Shown: positions 15,514-25,393, numbered from the stretch's first letter. The stretch: DNA of 59,548 nucleotides from Aurantiacibacter xanthus (GCF_003584015.1 NZ_QXFM01000002.1:1-59548); one strand, 5' to 3'. The notes: generated from the sequence alone by a model not told the origin. Made by a program: numbers and translations.

Positions 15514-15928
15514 GCTCGTGCTCGATCATCAGGCAGTCAAGGATCGCGGCGAGCAGCGCCTGCGGCATGGTCGAGCCGAGAGCCTTGCCCATTGCGCCGC
15601 CCCGGAACAGACGCACGCTGGCCTTGGTGCCCTTGTCGCTTTGCTGGATTTCCAGCTCGGGCTCGGAACTGAGCAGCAGCGCGGCAGCGCCATCGAGTTG
15701 CTCCGCTTCGAGCAGCGCTTCAAGACAGGCCGCGCGGTTGCGGTTCAGGCCTTCGATTTGCAGCGACCTGGGCGCCAGCAGGCAGATGTGGCAGGCCAGC
15801 CGCAGCAGCCGCGCCAGATTGAGCAGGTCCAGCCGATCATGCCTTAACGAGCCTGCGATCCTTTCGACGCGGGAGATCCAGATCTCCGGCAGCAAAGGTT
15901 CCAGATCCTCGACATCGCAGCCTTTCAT
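15440..15928 (-). CDS. hypothetical helical protein
   Basis: 162-aa protein, mostly helical and Leu-rich (LLNLARLLRLACHICLLAPR, AACLEALLEAEQLDGAAALL), with no signal peptide and no convincing membrane helix. I do not recognise it. The start at 15928 is chosen because upstream in-frame sequence to 16018 is Gly/Arg/Pro-rich and unlike the body. It overlaps tail-to-tail with the gene ending at 15513. Coding is supported by sustained composition rather than homology. Confidence 0.5.
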   Translation of the reverse strand: MKGCDVEDLEPLLPEIWISRVERIAGSLRHDRLDLLNLARLLRLACHICLLAPRSLQIEGLNRNRAACLEALLEAEQLDGAAALLLSSEPELEIQQSDKGTKASVRLFRGGAMGKALGSTMPQALLAAILDCLMIEHELNQAIRTYPLSDDSLRRSQSGSRP

Positions 15929-16060
15929 TCGCCGCACCCCTTGGTTCCAACTGTCGCCCGGCGGTCGCAAAGGACACGCCGCGCGCCAACTCCGTCCACG
16001 GGCTCCAGGGCCCCACAAAACGATTCCGCCAATCTCGCGACACCAACGTCAATATGACTT

Positions 16061-16089
16061 TTGTTGGTCTGACCGATGTTCCGCTAAGG
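16061..16089 (+). promoter_or_regulatory. orphan promoter with FadR/GntR-like operator
   Basis: TTGTTG (16061-16066) and TAAGGT (16084-16089) are 17 bp apart. Overlapping the -35, TGGTCTGACCG at 16065-16075 matches ten of eleven positions of the FadR-subfamily palindrome TGGTCNGACCA. Downstream lies a near-perfect AGGAGG and ATG at 16137, but only a short reading frame. Confidence 0.4.
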
Positions 16090-16136
16090 TGAACCGCCTG
16101 GGGTTGCAAGGGAAATAACAATAGAAGGAGGGGGTT

Positions 16137-16193
16137 ATGGCTCGTTCTTACCGCCCTTGTCGCTCCGGGCGCGGGCCGGTGCCGGGGTCGTGA
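16137..16193 (+). other. 18-codon reading frame behind a perfect ribosome binding site
   Basis: ATG at 16137 follows AAGGAGGGGGTT, the best ribosome binding site in the accessory region, yet the frame closes after MARSYRPCRSGRGPVPGS. It runs antiparallel over the 3' end of the minus-strand gene ending at 16148. It is either a leader or small peptide, or the beheaded start of a gene whose body was lost by deletion. Confidence 0.3.
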
Positions 16194-17362
16194 TCAAAGG
16201 GCTGGGCGAAGCGGCTGCGGTCGTCGTTTTCGGCGGTGACGGCCGCTTCCTCGCCCGCCGCGATGCGGGCCTGCTGCGCGCGGCTCGCGCTGATGTAATC
16301 GCGCGGCATGTAGTTGCCCTCGTGGCAGGCATACTCGAAGAACTGGTAGTCGTCGTCCCGGCTCCACGAGAGGCGGGTGGTCCAGGGCCGGGTATAGACC
16401 TCGGGGTCGGAATAGGTGAGTTCGTGGACGATCTCGTCCGGCCCGACCATGGTCAGCCGCTCTACCGTCATCGCCTGATCGCTCATCGGCACGGTGTTGA
16501 AGGCGGGCACGGTGGTGGTGCCGGTGAACTGCGTCGCCATGTTAAGCGGGCTGGCCGAGCGGGCGTAGCTGTCGCGTGTGGCGCTGTCGCCCGAGACGAT
16601 GTTGGTGGTCTCGATCACCAGCGTCTTGCCTTCCCACCAACCGCGCGAATTGCCCATCCATGCCTCGACCGGCTTGTCCCACTTCGCTGCCTGCGCCGCT
16701 TCCTTGCTGTCGTAGATCTTCACAACTCGCGTGCCGAGCATCTCCAGCACGATGGTCATCACGCCGGGGCTCTGGAAGATGCGGATGCCGTTGTTGTAGC
16801 GGAACGGGTACATCGAGGCCGGAAACCCGCGCGAAACGCAGCGATCCCAGCTGTCGAAGTCGCTCACCCAGTCATAGCCCTGTCCCGGCACCCAGCCCGA
16901 GCGGCCCTCCTTGAACAGCTCCGTCGCCTGCGGGGTGAGGGCGGGGAGCTGGCCATCGGCGGGGCTGACCAGCATCGCGGTGCGCTTGCCGAAGCTGGTC
17001 GCGCGGAACCACGCCTCCAGCCCCTCGGTCCCCGCAGTGCCGATGCCAGTCTCGGTCGCCTCGGCGAAGTTGCCGTCGTTCCCGCGCGCGGCGGCGAGGC
17101 GGCGTTCGAACTCCTCGTCGTTGACCCACTGGCGGTCCCCATAGGCGGCGGGGCGCTGGAACAGGATATGCCCGGTGTTGATATTCTCAATCGGCCAGGT
17201 GCCGGTGAAATCGTAGTCGCCCCACGAGGTCTTCGCGGGTTCGTAGTCGGTGGGGACGGGGGGCAGCTCGGTGAGGTCGGCGGGACGCTCCTGCGCCGCG
17301 GCGGGAACGGCAAGCGCGGCGGCGGACACGGCGCACAAAGCGGCGGCAAGGCGGCTGATCAT
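16148..17362 (-). CDS. secreted protein of unknown function
   Basis: 404-aa exported protein; residues 1-23 are a signal peptide (MISRLAAALCAVSAAALAVP, cut after AAAQ). The mature part is rich in Trp and Tyr, with segments such as SWGDYDFTGTWPIENINTGH, WVNDEEFERRLAAARG, FDSWDRCVSRGFPASMYPFR and YTRPWTTRLSWSRDDDYQFF. The CHEGNY motif near the C-terminus and GNSRGWWEGKTLVIET recall a set of uncharacterised secreted proteins common in Novosphingobium and relatives. No catalytic motif is evident. A palindrome 26 bp before its start suggests dedicated repression. Confidence 0.75.
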   Translation of the reverse strand: MISRLAAALCAVSAAALAVPAAAQERPADLTELPPVPTDYEPAKTSWGDYDFTGTWPIENINTGHILFQRPAAYGDRQWVNDEEFERRLAAARGNDGNFAEATETGIGTAGTEGLEAWFRATSFGKRTAMLVSPADGQLPALTPQATELFKEGRSGWVPGQGYDWVSDFDSWDRCVSRGFPASMYPFRYNNGIRIFQSPGVMTIVLEMLGTRVVKIYDSKEAAQAAKWDKPVEAWMGNSRGWWEGKTLVIETTNIVSGDSATRDSYARSASPLNMATQFTGTTTVPAFNTVPMSDQAMTVERLTMVGPDEIVHELTYSDPEVYTRPWTTRLSWSRDDDYQFFEYACHEGNYMPRDYISASRAQQARIAAGEEAAVTAENDDRSRFAQPFDHDPGTGPRPERQGR

Positions 17363-17387
17363 CGGTTGTCTCTCCCCAGACAGATGC

Positions 17388-17406
17388 GGACAAATTGATT
17401 TTGTCC
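17388..17406 (-). promoter_or_regulatory. palindromic operator in the promoter of the secreted protein gene
   Basis: GGACAAA TTGAT TTTGTCC is a perfect 7-bp inverted repeat 26 bp upstream of the gene start at 17362. On the minus strand it includes TTGGACA, resembling a -35 box, so a repressor bound here would block transcription. A further TTTGTC half-site lies at about 17419. Confidence 0.55.
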
Positions 17407-17460
17407 AATGCTAGTGGAGTTTGTCTGTCGCGGCAATCTCTGTTTGGGTCGCGCCTTGCT

Positions 17461-17541
17461 CCCCTCCCGGTGGGGAGGGGCTGGGGGTGGGGGCTCGACG
17501 CTGGACCCCCATCCCAACCCTTCCCCACAGGGGAAGGGCTT
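17461..17541. repeat. GC-rich intergenic palindrome (CCCCTCCC / CCCTTCCCC hairpins)
   Basis: Hairpins CCCCTCCCGGTGGGGAGGGG (17461-17480) and CCCTTCCCCACAGGGGAAGG (17518-17537) flank arms that can also pair with each other. Similar C-run/G-run hairpins occur at 20986-21039 and 39915-40068. Confidence 0.65.
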
Positions 17542-17590
17542 TGTGGGGCAATGCTATGTCATCCCGCTCAGGTCGGAGGTGAGAGGGGGC

Positions 17591-18268
17591 CTACGCCTCG
17601 CGCTCTTGCCCCTCTCTGGCGCGCAGCGCATCGACCTCGGCGCTGATCAGGTCGACCAGCGCGCCGCGGTTGCGCTCGGCCTGCTGCATGAGGTCGGTCA
17701 GCACCTCGGCGCGGATGCGTTCGTAGACCGCGTTGCCGGGGCGCAGGTGCTGCGAGTATTTCTCCGGACGCCGGTTCTTCAGGAAGAACATCACGAGGTT
17801 CTCGTTATGCTTCGCGCCGTGGACGACGATGTCGCCATTGGCGAGCACATGTTCGTAGGGCACGCCCTTGATCGCGCGGTCCATGGCGGCGGCCTCGATC
17901 CGGTCGACCCCGCGATCGACCGCGGCTTCCCACGCGGCGGCAAAGCCCTCGGCACCGGGTTGCTGGCGCAGCTTGTACAGCGCCTCGAGCGAGACCCCGA
18001 TGTGCATGGCCGCGCGGGCGACGATCCCGGTGGCGGCGAGCATGGCGATGAAGTCGCGCTGCTTGTCGGGCGTGATCGAGTTCCGGCGCGGCCGCTTGTG
18101 GAGATATGGCGCAAAGTCGAGCAGCGGATCGTCCGCGGCGGGGAGCGGGCCGGGGGCGGTCATATAGCTGGTGCCCTGCCGCGCGGTCGCGCGCTGGTGG
18201 CCATTGGGCGCGGGAGCGTCAGGGGTGAGCGGCTGCGGGCGAGCGGGCTTTTTGGGTGAGTCGGACAT
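17591..18268 (-). CDS. hypothetical protein with helical DNA-binding-like core
   Basis: 225-aa protein with a Pro-rich N-terminus (MSDSPKKPARPQPLTPDAPA), then a helical core: SITPDKQRDFIAMLAATGIV, ARAAMHIGVSLEALYKLRQQ, AAWEAAVDRGVDRIEAAAMD. The core pattern (arrayed helices with GVSLEALYKLRQQPG as a possible recognition helix) recalls small-terminase-like HTH proteins, but that is only a resemblance. Start 18268 fits an N-terminus that is duplicated at 18680-18807. No function is proposed. Confidence 0.65.
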   Translation of the reverse strand: MSDSPKKPARPQPLTPDAPAPNGHQRATARQGTSYMTAPGPLPAADDPLLDFAPYLHKRPRRNSITPDKQRDFIAMLAATGIVARAAMHIGVSLEALYKLRQQPGAEGFAAAWEAAVDRGVDRIEAAAMDRAIKGVPYEHVLANGDIVVHGAKHNENLVMFFLKNRRPEKYSQHLRPGNAVYERIRAEVLTDLMQQAERNRGALVDLISAEVDALRAREGQEREA

Positions 18269-18288
18269 CTGCCAGTGTGGAGCAGATT
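18162..18288. repeat. direct repeat copy A (5' end of the 225-aa gene)
   Basis: This 127-bp stretch, holding the start of the 225-aa gene and its upstream region, is repeated in the same orientation at 18680-18807 with, by eye, about 85 percent identity. The two copies bracket 391 bp that include a small membrane protein gene. Confidence 0.85.
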
Positions 18289-18439
18289 CGTCTGGTTGTA
18301 GGAAAGGGGAATTTATGGGGCGGTCAGTCACGCAAGGATCGTGAGGTTCACCCAGCCTCGCCTTGATGGCGGGCAATGGCCAGTTGCGCTGCGGCGACAA
18401 GTGCTGGACTATCGCGAATTTTCGGTGAACCTAGGCGAG

Positions 18440-18643
18440 ATGAAGACGCTTTCGTTACTGTTCGGCATCCTGCTCGCCATCGCCACGTTTGTTTGGTTTT
18501 TCTATTTCGTGCCACTGGGTTGCGCAATGAACACGACCGGCTGCCGGGAGCGGTTCGATGTGGTGAGCGAGATCGGCTTGCTCCATTTCTGGGCGCCGCT
18601 GACGGTGGCGGGGCTGGCTGTTTTCTATGGGGCAAAGCGCTAG
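18440..18643 (+). CDS. small two-helix membrane protein
   Basis: 67-aa membrane protein: helix one KTLSLLFGILLAIATFVWFF, a loop PLGCAMNTTGCRERF with two Cys that could form a disulfide on the periplasmic side, and helix two LHFWAPLTVAGLAVFYG. ATG at 18440 follows AGGCGAG closely. It lies between two imperfect direct repeats, so it may have been brought in or preserved by that duplication. No family is recognised. Confidence 0.6.
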   Translation: MKTLSLLFGILLAIATFVWFFYFVPLGCAMNTTGCRERFDVVSEIGLLHFWAPLTVAGLAVFYGAKR

Positions 18644-18679
18644 CTGGATGCGCGGGCTGGCGCGAAATGCCGCCGGCAA

Positions 18680-18807
18680 ATATAGCTGGTTGCCTGACGC
18701 GCAGTGGCGCGCTGGTGGCCGTTGGGCGCGGGGGGTGCCAGGGGTGAGCGGCTGCGGGCGCGCGGGCTTTTTGCGTGAGTCGGTCATCTGCGAGTGTGGA
18801 GCAGATT
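18680..18807 (-). pseudogene. frameshifted remnant of the 225-aa gene's 5' end (copy B)
   Basis: On the minus strand it reads MTDSRKKPARPQPLTPGTP, clearly related to MSDSPKKPARPQPLTPDAP at 18268, but then a one-base length difference breaks the frame. No core domain follows. It is a decayed partial copy. Confidence 0.75.
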
Positions 18808-18829
18808 TGGGGGCGTGTAGCAAAGCGTG

Positions 18830-20000
18830 ATTCTGCTACTGGAAGTTGTGGGCGAAGTGTTGAATACGCTCGCATAAGGCAAGGGGTTTGTTTTGATTAT
18901 TGGTAGCGCGCATTATATTTAGAAAGGTAAATTTCAAAATCTTCAATAAGATTTAAGTATTCTGACAATGGCTTTGCGAAATTTATCATTGTCACTTCTT
19001 TAGGTGCAAGTGGATTATTCCTAATTTGCGAAAACTGAGTGAACATTGATCTAAACGTTGAGGATTGTATAATAGTTATTTTGTTTGCCATTTCAGTATC
19101 TATTAGAGCTCCGTAGCGAAATATTATTTCAGCAGATTTGTCGGACTCTTTAAAACCCGAAAGAATATACTGATACCAATTTAGATTCTGACCAGAACTC
19201 ATTGACGCAGCCGGCGCATTGCTCTCGTCTAAACGAATTTTAGAAAGGATTGTGCCAACATTTCCGGGGTTATTTTTTTCGCCCCAGAGATTTGTACTGT
19301 ACACCTTGTCAATACCCTCAGAGAATGATTTTGATCTGCTTAAAAACAAATGTGCATGTCTTGAAACAGAAGGGTGAATTGATGCCCTCTCAGTAAAGAA
19401 TGGAATTCTAACAACTATTATATAAAAGATATAGCTGGCTAAGATTGATATCAGGCAAGCCTCTATTAAGAATCCAATTTTTTGAGCGCCGAAGAAAACC
19501 TCTCGATAATTATCAAATATCAAAGATTTTATAATTATAAATAGAAAAGAAATAATTGCTATAGCGTTAACCCCGGTTGGGCACCCTGAAAAAATTCTGA
19601 ATAATAATTTCATTTTATTCATATTCACCTCATATTTTTCAGCACCGATATATTAAATCTTTAATAAACTAGCGGTTTTATTATTAATTTTTGTTAATCC
19701 ATAAATTTAAAGTGCTTCTGCGTTCCTATCTCTTGCTGTGGAGGGGTTGCTTCTTTAGAGGGGGAAAGTGGGTTGGGTCTTACTGTCATATCGGATAGAT
19801 TATATTTATTTGTTGGTCCACATACGAGGCGCATCGTTTCGGCCATAATTCTCTTGCTGTTCTGGGTGTGGCGATGGCCGGGGCGACCTTCTTTCTATTA
19901 GTCTAGGCTGTCGCATGTGATGGAAATGGTTGAGCGGAAGCCTGAGTGAGTGGTCTTTCGCTTGACTTGATCGTAAAGTGAATAATGTAAACTCCGGGGC
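18830..20000. other. AT-rich island, probably horizontally acquired
   Basis: Base composition falls abruptly from the GC-rich background to clearly AT-rich, with A/T third positions and runs such as TTTATTATTAATTTTTGTTA. It holds the 243-aa membrane protein gene and ~370 bp of noncoding sequence (19629-20001) in which I see no gene. Composition returns to normal before the str promoter at 20210. No integrase, IS end or tRNA target is visible. Confidence 0.8.
18897..19628 (-). CDS. two-helix membrane protein with cytoplasmic domain, AT-rich, probably foreign
   Basis: 243-aa protein. Two transmembrane helices (VNAIAIISFLFIIIKSLIF and IEACLISILASYIFYIIVVR) are followed by a ~170-aa soluble helical domain. 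The codons are A/T-ending (ATA, AAA, TTT frequent), unlike every neighbour. The SYIFYIIVV-type second helix followed by a helical domain resembles uncharacterised membrane proteins that often sit in genomic islands, to my recollection. A defence or signalling effector is possible but unproven. It lies alone in the AT-rich island. Confidence 0.75.
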   Translation of the reverse strand: MNMNKMKLLFRIFSGCPTGVNAIAIISFLFIIIKSLIFDNYREVFFGAQKIGFLIEACLISILASYIFYIIVVRIPFFTERASIHPSVSRHAHLFLSRSKSFSEGIDKVYSTNLWGEKNNPGNVGTILSKIRLDESNAPAASMSSGQNLNWYQYILSGFKESDKSAEIIFRYGALIDTEMANKITIIQSSTFRSMFTQFSQIRNNPLAPKEVTMINFAKPLSEYLNLIEDFEIYLSKYNARYQ

Positions 20001-20001
20001 T

Positions 20002-20202
20002 ATGCTCATGCAGCTTACAAATGCCGAGGAAATGGCGAGAAATGCCGGATTAAGAAACGGCAAGGGCTTTCGCGCTCGGCTGCGACGTCGATTGCCGGAG
20101 TGTCACGAGCTGGGGAGTTGGAGTGTCTTGATCGGAAGCGGTAAACATGAGGCGATGCAGCGAGAGTTGAAAGCATACCTTGATAGTCGTCGGGGCAACT
20201 GA
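20002..20202 (+). CDS. small conserved-looking basic protein
   Basis: 66-aa protein: MLMQLTNAEEMARNAGLRNG, KGFRARLRRRLPECHELG, SWSVLIGSGKHEAMQRELKA. The basic helix GKGFRARLRRRL followed by a beta-like W-V segment and an amphipathic C-terminal helix is a pattern I associate with small sphingomonad proteins of unknown function, perhaps DNA or RNA binding. A TTGACT lies 40 bp upstream, with a poor -10 (TGTAAA). Starts at 19978, 20002 and 20008 are possible. It borders the AT-rich island. Confidence 0.55.
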   Translation: MLMQLTNAEEMARNAGLRNGKGFRARLRRRLPECHELGSWSVLIGSGKHEAMQRELKAYLDSRRGN

Positions 20203-20209
20203 TCTCCCC

Positions 20210-20238
20210 TTGACCCGCGCCCCACACCCCGCTAATGG
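20210..20238 (+). promoter_or_regulatory. promoter of the rpsL-rpsG-fusA-tuf (str) operon
   Basis: TTGACC (20210-20215) and TAATGG (20233-20238) have a 17-bp spacer. It lies just after the stop of the preceding gene and would give a ~345-nt leader before rpsL. This leader contains a terminator-like hairpin. Confidence 0.6.
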
Positions 20239-20417
20239 CCCGCCCTTCGCAGGTCCGTCCGCAAGGTCGGCTTTGCAATCATAGAGCTGAACATTGTCGG
20301 CCCCGTCCCCGCGCCAAGGCAAAGGGGCAGTCGGCAAAGTAACCCGGTTATCTGGCTGTGCCAGCACTCCGGGTGGAGCGTTTCAGGCTCGCGCGAGTTG
20401 GGCGACGGTGTTGCCTA

Positions 20418-20545
20418 TGCTTCGACAAGCTCAGCATGAGCAGTCGTTTCTCGCACGATCCCGATACATTCCACCCGGAACGCTGTTTCAACCCGGTGAC
20501 CAATTAGGGTCCGGGTCTTTTTCCATGTCCGCTCAGGATGAGCGG
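20418..20545. repeat. REP-like element in the rpsL leader
   Basis: GCTTCGACAAGCTCAGCATG (20419-20438) carries the CTTCGACAAGCTCAG core. About 90 bp on, CCGCTCAGGATGAGCGG (20529-20545) is a perfect 7-bp palindrome of the same family. The two ends enclose the terminator-like hairpin 20491-20522. Confidence 0.65.
20491..20522 (+). terminator. candidate attenuator in the rpsL leader
   Basis: ACCCGG-TG-ACC pairs with GGGTCCGGGT around a short loop and is followed by CTTTTT, an intrinsic terminator 67 nt upstream of the rpsL ATG. Upstream TCCGGGTGGA (20368-20377) can pair with TCCACCCGGA (20470-20479), and also competes for the ACCCGG arm, offering an alternative fold. Confidence 0.55.
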
Positions 20546-20588
20546 GGTGGGAAGGGGCCAAGTCCCGCAACCCGCACGAAGGATATCA

Positions 20589-20960
20589 ATGCCTACGATC
20601 AACCAGCTGGTCCGCAAGGGCCGCCATCCCATCGTCAAGAAGTCGAAGTCGGCGGCGATGGATTCGAACCCGCAGAAGCGCGGCGTTTGCACCCGCGTTT
20701 ACACCACCACTCCGAAGAAGCCGAACTCGGCTCTGCGCAAGGTGGCCAAGATCCGTCTCACCAACAAGCGCGAGATCATCGCCTACATTCCGGGCGAAGG
20801 CCACAACCTGCAGGAGCACTCGGTGGTGCTGATCCGCGGCGGCCGTGTGCGCGACCTTCCCGGTGTGCGCTACCACGTGCTGCGCGGCGTTCTCGATACG
20901 CAGGGCGTGAAGGACCGCAAGCAGAGCCGTTCGAAGTACGGCGCCAAGCGGCCCAAGTAA
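20589..20960 (+). CDS. rpsL: 30S ribosomal protein S12
   Basis: 123-aa S12, part of the decoding centre. The family text is complete: [80 protein letters not shown]. The lysine in TPKKPNS (K42/K43 region) is wild type, so no streptomycin-resistance allele is seen. Start 20589 follows AAGGA; an in-frame ATG at 20538 lies within the leader palindrome. First gene of the str operon. Confidence 0.98.
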   Translation: MPTINQLVRKGRHPIVKKSKSAAMDSNPQKRGVCTRVYTTTPKKPNSALRKVAKIRLTNKREIIAYIPGEGHNLQEHSVVLIRGGRVRDLPGVRYHVLRGVLDTQGVKDRKQSRSKYGAKRPK

Positions 20961-20985
20961 CAGGTTCAGTCGCGGCGGCGGGCCG

Positions 20986-21039
20986 CTCCCCCTCCCGGCT
21001 ACCCTACGCGGGTATGCTCTGGGTGGCCGGGAGGGGGAG
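20986..21039. repeat. GC-rich hairpin between rpsL and rpsG
   Basis: CTCCCCCTCCCGGC (20986-20999) pairs perfectly with GCCGGGAGGGGGAG (21026-21039), a 14-bp stem with a 26-base loop. Lack of a T run argues against termination; it may be an RNA processing or stability element. Confidence 0.75.
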
Positions 21040-21099
21040 TGGGCCGGCGCCGCAGGACGCTCACGGATGTGAGCGGCCACTCCGAAGGAGTTAGGAAAT

Positions 21100-21570
21100 A
21101 TGTCACGTCGTCGTCGTCCCGAGAAGCGGGAAATCCTGCCTGATCCGAAGTTCGGTGATCAGGTTCTGTCGAAGTTCATGAACAACCTCATGCTTGACGG
21201 CAAGAAGGCCGTTGCCGAAGGCATCGTCTACTCCGCGCTCGACACCGTCGAGGCCCGCGCCAAGAGCGATCCGGTGCAGCTGTTCCACGATGCGCTCGAG
21301 AACGTGAAGCCGCAGGTCGAGGTGCGTTCGCGCCGCGTCGGTGGTGCTACCTATCAGGTGCCGGTCGAGGTTCGCCCCGAGCGTGCCCAGGCGCTTGCGA
21401 TCCGCTGGCTGATCTCGGCCGCGCGCGGTCGTGCCGAAACCACGATGTCGGCCCGCCTCTCGGGCGAGCTGATGGACGCCGCCAACAACCGCGGTAACGC
21501 GGTCAAGAAGCGCGAAGACACGCACCGTATGGCCGATGCCAACCGTGCCTTCTCGCACTATCGCTGGTAA
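21100..21570 (+). CDS. rpsG: 30S ribosomal protein S7
   Basis: 156-aa S7, the primary binder that nucleates the 30S head. Starts [20 protein letters not shown] and shows the conserved [55 protein letters not shown] and the C-terminal AFSHYRW. In E. coli S7 represses the str mRNA at the rpsL-rpsG junction; the 139-bp gap with its 14-bp stem here could serve a similar role, an inference. GAAGGAG precedes the ATG. Confidence 0.98.
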   Translation: MSRRRRPEKREILPDPKFGDQVLSKFMNNLMLDGKKAVAEGIVYSALDTVEARAKSDPVQLFHDALENVKPQVEVRSRRVGGATYQVPVEVRPERAQALAIRWLISAARGRAETTMSARLSGELMDAANNRGNAVKKREDTHRMADANRAFSHYRW

Positions 21571-21698
21571 GATGCTGATCCGGCTCGCCGTCACCTGTGT
21601 GGGGATGGCGGGCCGTCAGGTCTTCAAGCTGACACATTAATAGCCATATGGGGCGCGCTTCGGACGTCTGAAGTCCCCCAACGCTCAAGGAATTTTCT

Positions 21699-23792
<2,094 letters not shown>

Positions 23793-23886
23793 GGCAGGTT
23801 CAACGTCTAGTGGCGGGCGCCTGATTCAGCAGGTGCCCGCCTGATCTTGAAGCAAATCAGATTCGAACAAGAAGGTTATTGGAAAA

Positions 23887-25062
23887 ATGGCAAAGGCAAA
23901 ATTCGAGCGGAACAAGCCGCACTGCAACATCGGCACCATCGGTCACGTCGACCATGGCAAGACCACGCTGACCGCTGCAATCACCAAGGTGCAGGGCGCA
24001 GCTGTTGATTTCGCCAACATCGACAAGGCTCCCGAAGAGCGCGAGCGCGGCATCACCATCTCGACCGCCCACGTGGAATACGAGACCGACGCCCGTCACT
24101 ACGCGCACGTCGACTGCCCGGGCCACGCTGACTACGTGAAGAACATGATCACCGGTGCCGCCCAGATGGACGGCGCGATCCTGGTGGTGAACGCTGCTGA
24201 CGGCCCGATGCCGCAGACCCGTGAGCACATCCTGCTCGCCCGTCAGGTCGGTGTGCCGCAGCTGGTTGTGTACCTGAACAAGGTCGATCAGGTCGACGAC
24301 GAGGAAATCCTCGAGCTGGTCGAAATGGAAGTGCGCGAGCTGCTTTCGTCGTACGACTTCGACGGCGACAACATTCCGATCATCAAGGGTTCGGCTCTGG
24401 CCGCTCTCGAGGGTCGCGATCCGGAAATCGGCGAGAACTCGATCAAGGCTCTGATGGACGCTGTCGACAGCTACATTCCGCAGCCCGAGCGTCCGGTGGA
24501 CAAGAACTTCCTGATGCCGATCGAAGACGTGTTCTCGATCTCGGGTCGCGGCACCGTGGTGACCGGTCGTGTTGAATCGGGCATCGTGAACGTCGGCGAC
24601 GAAGTCGAAATCGTTGGCATCCGCGACACCCAGAAGACCACCGTGACCGGCGTGGAAATGTTCCGCAAGCTGCTCGACCGTGGTGAAGCCGGCGACAACA
24701 TCGGCGCCCTGATCCGCGGCATCGGCCGTGACGACGTGGAGCGTGGCCAGGTTCTGGCCAAGCCCGGCTCGGTCACTCCGCACACCGACTTCGAAGCCGA
24801 GGTCTATGTGCTGTCGAAGGACGAAGGCGGCCGTCACACCCCGTTCTTCGCCAATTACCGTCCGCAGTTCTACTTCCGCACCACCGACGTGACCGGTGAA
24901 GTGGTTCTGCCGGAAGGCACCGAGATGGTCATGCCCGGCGACAACGTGTCGATCGGCGTGAAGCTGATCGCCCCGATCGCCATGGACGAAGGTCTGCGCT
25001 TCGCTATCCGCGAAGGCGGCCGCACCGTCGGCTCGGGCGTGGTCGCGAAGATCACCAAGTAA
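23887..25062 (+). CDS. tuf: elongation factor Tu
   Basis: 391-aa EF-Tu, delivering aminoacyl-tRNA to the ribosome. G1 [15 protein letters not shown]3 [21 protein letters not shown]4 [12 protein letters not shown] and [11 protein letters not shown] are intact, as are domains II and III ([35 protein letters not shown]). Between AAIT and RGITI the protein is about five residues shorter than E. coli EF-Tu, at the helix leading into switch I ([13 protein letters not shown]). It is the last gene of the str operon and is followed by a strong terminator. Only one copy is in the window. Confidence 0.98.
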   Translation: MAKAKFERNKPHCNIGTIGHVDHGKTTLTAAITKVQGAAVDFANIDKAPEERERGITISTAHVEYETDARHYAHVDCPGHADYVKNMITGAAQMDGAILVVNAADGPMPQTREHILLARQVGVPQLVVYLNKVDQVDDEEILELVEMEVRELLSSYDFDGDNIPIIKGSALAALEGRDPEIGENSIKALMDAVDSYIPQPERPVDKNFLMPIEDVFSISGRGTVVTGRVESGIVNVGDEVEIVGIRDTQKTTVTGVEMFRKLLDRGEAGDNIGALIRGIGRDDVERGQVLAKPGSVTPHTDFEAEVYVLSKDEGGRHTPFFANYRPQFYFRTTDVTGEVVLPEGTEMVMPGDNVSIGVKLIAPIAMDEGLRFAIREGGRTVGSGVVAKITK

Positions 25063-25091
25063 GCCTGCTGCGCCCTTCGGGGCGCCAGGTT

Positions 25092-25133
25092 AAAGAGCGG
25101 CCCGGTTCACGTCTGTGAGCCGGGCCTCTTTTT
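25092..25133 (+). terminator. intrinsic terminator of the str operon
   Basis: GCCCGGTTCAC (25100-25110) pairs perfectly with GTGAGCCGGGC (25115-25125) around GTCT, flanked by AAAGAG/CTCTTT and ending in TTTTT. Confidence 0.93.
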
Positions 25134-25202
25134 ATGTGAGCTGAATTTTCCTCGTCCTGTCGCAAAAGTGAAAGGGAAGGGGGCGATTGCCCGATTTTCG
25201 GG

Positions 25203-25231
25203 TTGTCAGTGCGGGGTAAGCCCCGTATAGG
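25203..25231 (+). promoter_or_regulatory. promoter of the S10 operon with palindromic spacer
   Basis: TTGTCA (25203-25208) and TATAGG (25226-25231) are 17 bp apart. The spacer contains the perfect palindrome CGGGG TAAG CCCCG (25212-25225). The stretch between the tuf terminator and rpsJ (25134-25393) otherwise holds only the leader and its hairpin. Confidence 0.75.
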
Positions 25232-25280
25232 CGCGGCCACAGAGAGAGATTCGTCTCCCTCGCAACGAATTAATGCAGAG

Positions 25281-25327
25281 GCCGCCCTGTCCGGTTTGAC
25301 CGGAAAGCGGGGTGGGCTTTTGTTTTT
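25281..25327 (+). terminator. candidate attenuator in the rpsJ leader
   Basis: TCCGG TTTGA CCGGA extended by an imperfect outer GCC..CCC/GGGTGGGC stem is followed by TTTTGTTTTT. It sits about 45-90 nt into the leader and ~65 nt before rpsJ, the position of the L4-controlled attenuator in enterobacterial S10 leaders, although sequence similarity to that leader is not evident. Confidence 0.55.
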
Positions 25328-25393
25328 GGTGGGAAGTATCCCCTTCGCAAGATCGGGCGCTTCCTTGGCTCTTTCGCATCGGTAGTTGGAATT

